From Larix sibirica (Eukaryota; Streptophyta; Pinopsida; Pinales; Pinaceae), in NCBI GenBank assembly GCA_004151065.3, contig NWUY0303891160.1, positions 1 through 10,818 on the forward strand: a stretch of DNA of 10,818 bases. Reading direction: 5' to 3'. Position 1 is the stretch's first letter. Every line of letters starts with the position of its first letter. The position numbers were made by a program, and so were the translations under genes. Under the pieces are notes generated by a model. That model saw nothing but the letters and a program-made list of their open reading frames with translations, did not search any database and was not told the DNA's origin. Positions 7,716 to 10,818 of the stretch are shown here, one piece after another.

Positions 7716-7812
7716 GTGAGCAAAATTTCCTTTCCATGTAGGTTGCAAACAAGACAATGAGACATGAAATGGTTAGTGGGACAAGCACTAATGTGTTGTA
7801 GAAAATAAACAA

Positions 7813-8680
7813 AACCGAGGATCTACTTTAAGAACTTAAATTACTAAAATGACATGAAAACAATAAAAAGAGACAAGCTTCAACCAAATTGCAAATTTCC
7901 AATGGAAAGGCATGTATACAATGATAGCACCTTGAGGGATGTAGGTCAAGCCAATGCAATGGGAAAATGGATTTGATATAGTTGTGTACACTCATCAAGT
8001 AGTTTCCTCCGAGGATAAAATGTAAAACAATAGAAGTAAAGGATGGAAAGGGTAATAAATAAATGTAATTGCAATGTCAATGTGCATAAAGAATAAAATA
8101 AAAACTAAGCAATAGACACAAGTGAGAAAGCATCATAAAACAAATGCTTATGTTCTTACAAGATGGAAGCCAACACTCCCTTTGGGAAAAAAAAATTAAT
8201 CTATCTAATTTCTCTCAAACAAACTTAGGAATGATGAAGGAAAACACTTGCTTCTTAGGGGAAGAAGCCAAGCAAGCATGTAAGCTTATGGATGGCAAGA
8301 AAGTAGGAGGAAGAGAGGTCTTCCAATATAATGATTGCAACATAACCTTGCTCTATTTTTCTCTTATGGAATGCATACCCATGGTTTCCTTTTATAGCCA
8401 AAATGGAGGTCTTCAAGAATTGGTTTCACATTGTGGATGGTCCTCTTCATGAAGTGGCTTCCAAGTACAAGAATGGGGCCAATAAATGACCAAGTACCTA
8501 GAATATGAAGCCAATTCAAACCCATTGGAACCTAAATGCGGTTGGGGGATATAAATGCGTCTCAAAATTTACGAGTCTGAGTTTTAACACAGTCGTGTGG
8601 GTTTCGAAGGATATCCAATGCGATGTTACTTAGGTCACAATATTGTGAGGTTGCATGAGCTAGTAAAATTCAAATGTGCA
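7813..8680. other. No recognisable gene; unassigned AT-rich DNA
   Basis: This stretch should contain the RT of element B if that element were complete, but no RT motif is visible in any frame. It has an A9 run at 8187-8195 and a TTTTATAGCC stretch near 8389 that could be an old LTR promoter, without supporting context. The 102-codon plus-strand open frame at 8144-8452 matches nothing I know. Confidence 0.4.
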
Positions 8681-10250
8681 TTAATTCCCCCTTATTCCAC
8701 ATGTTGAGTATTGATAAAAGGAATATTTCTGATTTGAATAATGTATGTCGATGATGTATTTCAATAACAAATGAAATAATGTCATAGGTGTGCAAAATTT
8801 AGGCGATAACAGTTGTTGCTTGATGTATGAGGCTAGAAGCAAATTGTATAGCCGAAATACAACATCGTTTCTTAATTCCCTCATGTAGATATTTAGTAAT
8901 TGAGAGAGTGAGAGATAAATTGCTAAAAATAAAGGAGAACCCACATGAGAGTGATGGTGACCATCTGTGAAACAAAAAAATGATATATCATACATAAATA
9001 ATGATTTTGTGCAAACAAGGTAGACATTTATATGCTTGTGAAATATTGATAAAATAAATTATGATAGGAGGAGACTAAGGGGTCACCTCTGTAAGTTGTG
9101 GAGGTAAGGTTGAAGTTGGATTCAATTCAAACCTGAGGATATGTGCATGGTTATTTGATATCATGACAATGATGCTCGAGGGGGTGAACCACTAATGATG
9201 TTTAATAACCCCCTAGGATGGGGGACCTCAATAGTGATGAATTTTCCATGAGGGTGAATTGCAATTCCATATCTATAAGTATTCAATCATGAATATGAAA
9301 TTAAAACCACTAGAATGTATGACTCCCCTTGATGGAAGAAAAGATTTGGTGTCAAGAATAGGGAAGACTGCTAAGGAAAAGAGAAATGATAAATCTCTCT
9401 ACTTAATCTAAGGTTGAACATTTAATGGAGGAATGGAAACCAAGGTACAATCACTTTCATTGTAACTCTCATAATAGACTATGTTGATGTCAATGGTAGT
9501 TAATGTGAATAATGGGGCGAGGAACCTTTGATGAGAACCAATAACATATTGAAATTGATTAGGAGGGTGACAAAATAGGATCAGACAAGTTGGTGAGTTC
9601 GAGGATGATGAATTCCCTTGATTGGAGCAACATGGGTCTTTGACAATAGGTAGCAATATTCACTCAGTTGAGCAATATGACACCAAGGGATGAAGGGGGC
9701 TAGGCTATGGAAATATTGTGAACTAGGTATCATAAGGATAGTGTTAAACTAAGAGGATGGGGAGGCTTATGTATCAGGGTGATAATGATATTAGTGAAGG
9801 TGTTGGCAGGCCGAAATGGGTGACTTGTTGCAAATGATGTGATCAAGGGTGACAGGGTATGTTGCTACTAAAAGAATGATGATATTGAAACTTTCCTCAA
9901 TTTTAGACTTTAGTGTGTTGGGGAATATATTTTTACAAACGAATAAAAGAATAGGAGAATGTTACAAATGAGAAGTCGAGTGCCCAATGAGTAAATACCT
10001 TTCAGAGTGTCTTTGCGGTGATGATGAGTAAGTGATGGTTCTTTAATCAGAGCGACAGGACCCCATTGTGGGTCTTATTTGGGATTAATGGAATTGTGAT
10101 AAATGCAAATGGTCTACTGTTCATGGTGGGGATGAGAGGCCATATGTGAACTATAACCAAAAATTGATTGGAAATCCAAAGGAGATGACCAACAATACGC
10201 ATTAAGGAAGAAATACGTGGCTTGCTTGATGGGATGATGTATTACTGAAT
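8681..10250. other. No recognisable gene; unassigned intergenic or highly decayed repeat DNA
   Basis: Only short open frames occur, none with a recognisable motif. The minus strand from 9656 to about 9063 has fewer stops than the rest, but no family match. No tRNA, rRNA or tandem array is visible. Confidence 0.4.
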
Positions 10251-10348
10251 TGTCATGTCCCCACTGACATCCTTAGGCCACGGGAGACCCTGATACATTT
10301 TTTTTTCTTCGTAATCCGACTGAATACACCCACACAGTCAGAATAGCT
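10251..10348 (+). other. Possible LTR start, TGTCATGTCCCC
   Basis: TGTCATGTCCCCAC resembles the 5' boundary of many plant Ty3/gypsy LTRs (TGTCATG[C/T]CCC). A short TGTCA/TGACA inverted pair (10251-10255, 10265-10269) and a T9 run (10300-10308) follow. The far end, the primer-binding site and the second LTR are not in the window, so this is a suggestion only. Confidence 0.25.
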
Positions 10349-10737
10349 CGGATCCGCAATCCGCAATGACAAATCCGCAATCCGTAATCCACAACTGCGG
10401 ATGCGGAAATGAAAAACTTCATATCTGGAAAGCTTACGTTTCCGCAATCCGCAATCCACAACGACGGATCCGAAATCCGCAATATGCAATCCGCAACTGC
10501 GGATGCAGAAGTGTGAAATTCCACAACTGGAAACCTCCCTTTCTGCAATCCACAATCCGCAACGGCGGATCCGCAATCCGCAATTGCGGGTGTGGAAGAT
10601 CAAACCTCAACCTCCGGCAAAGGTCACTTCCGCAATCCGCAATCCGCAATTGCGGATGCGGAAGTGCAGAATTCCAAACGTAGCTTGAACTTATTCATCT
10701 CCGCAATCCGCAATCCGCATTGCGGATGCGGGCATGC
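10349..10737. repeat. CpG-rich CCGCAAT heptamer array with recurring hairpins (five units)
   Basis: Five degenerate units, each about 65-100 bp, contain runs of the heptamer CCGCAAT followed by its inverted form, TTGCGGATGCGGA or CTGCGGATGCGG. The inverted parts start at about 10395, 10497, 10584, 10650 and 10720. The 14-bp palindrome TCCGCAATTGCGGA (10643-10656) is perfect and is flanked by a second arm pair, TTCCGCA (10628-10634) and TGCGGAA (10657-10663). GCGGATCCGC (10565-10574) is another perfect palindrome. The spacers are also related (GAAGTG..AATTCCA..CTGGAAA), so the whole unit was duplicated. A 7-bp period steps through all three frames and the heptamer contains no stop, which explains the overlapping open frames on both strands. 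Confidence 0.9.
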
Positions 10738-10818
10738 AGAACCACACTCCTTCATGGTAACTTTCCACATAGTCTTCTGAGGGACATAAATTCCTCATCC
10801 TTGGTCCAAATGAGACAA

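Noticed and set aside
8144-8452. 102-codon plus-strand frame ending in ELVSHCGWSSS, recalling the HCGW of plant glycosyltransferases.
   Set aside because: Only a four-residue match. The rest of the PSPG box and any upstream glycosyltransferase sequence are absent.
8560-8640. Possible hammerhead ribozyme, because of GTTTCGAAGG (CGAAAC on the minus strand) and GTC near it.
   Set aside because: No CTGANGA core is found at a suitable distance on either strand.
10349-10737. Telomere-like heptamer repeat.
   Set aside because: The period is seven, but CCGCAAT is not the plant CCCTAAA repeat, and the units alternate orientation.
10349-10737. CRISPR array.
   Set aside because: Repeats are degenerate, spacers are related to each other, and the context is a plant retrotransposon landscape.
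10253-10780. Six overlapping open frames on both strands, up to 116 codons, rich in RIADCG or AIRNPQ repeats.
   Set aside because: They are produced by the stop-free 7-bp repeat read in all frames. They are not protein genes.

Overview
The window looks like intergenic DNA of a large, repeat-rich vascular plant genome, most likely a seed plant. It is AT-rich, has no intact host gene, and is built from old Ty3/gypsy retrotransposons in which almost every domain is broken by stops and frameshifts. A primer-binding site complementary to plant initiator-Met tRNA (TGGTATCAGAG), a retroposed insert with a poly(A) tail, and plant-type pol motifs support this. The species cannot be fixed from the sequence.

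Layout. Positions 1-4051 hold element A, a Ty3/gypsy element on the minus strand. Read right to left it runs gag (4051-3340), Gag zinc knuckle (about 3280-3235), aspartic protease (about 3110-2660), reverse transcriptase with its connection (2600-1612), RNase H (1611-1140), and integrase with a GPY module (1140 to the left edge). A chromodomain, if there was one, and the 3' LTR would lie left of the window. Positions 4052-6505 are leader-like or unassigned DNA. They contain a broken direct duplication of about 76 bp, split by a 1.39-kb minus-strand retroposon (4520-5911) with 16-bp target-site duplications. A Met-tRNA-type primer-binding site lies at 6506-6516 next to a probable short LTR (from 6519, perhaps to 6717). 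An 87-bp tandem duplication follows (6733-6906). Positions 6939-7715 hold element B, the integrase and RNase H tail of a different Ty3/gypsy lineage, also on the minus strand and internally deleted. Nothing recognisable is visible from 7813 to 10250. At 10349-10737 there is a CpG-rich array of CCGCAAT heptamers and hairpins, possibly inside an LTR starting near 10251.

The picture is nested, inactive retrotransposons. Catalytic residues are lost in the protease, RT and RNase H of element A and in the integrase of element B. The integrase of element A still has its zinc ligands and D,D(35)E residues, although its frame is broken. The least conventional feature is the heptamer/hairpin array at the right end. 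No new enzymatic or defence system is supported.
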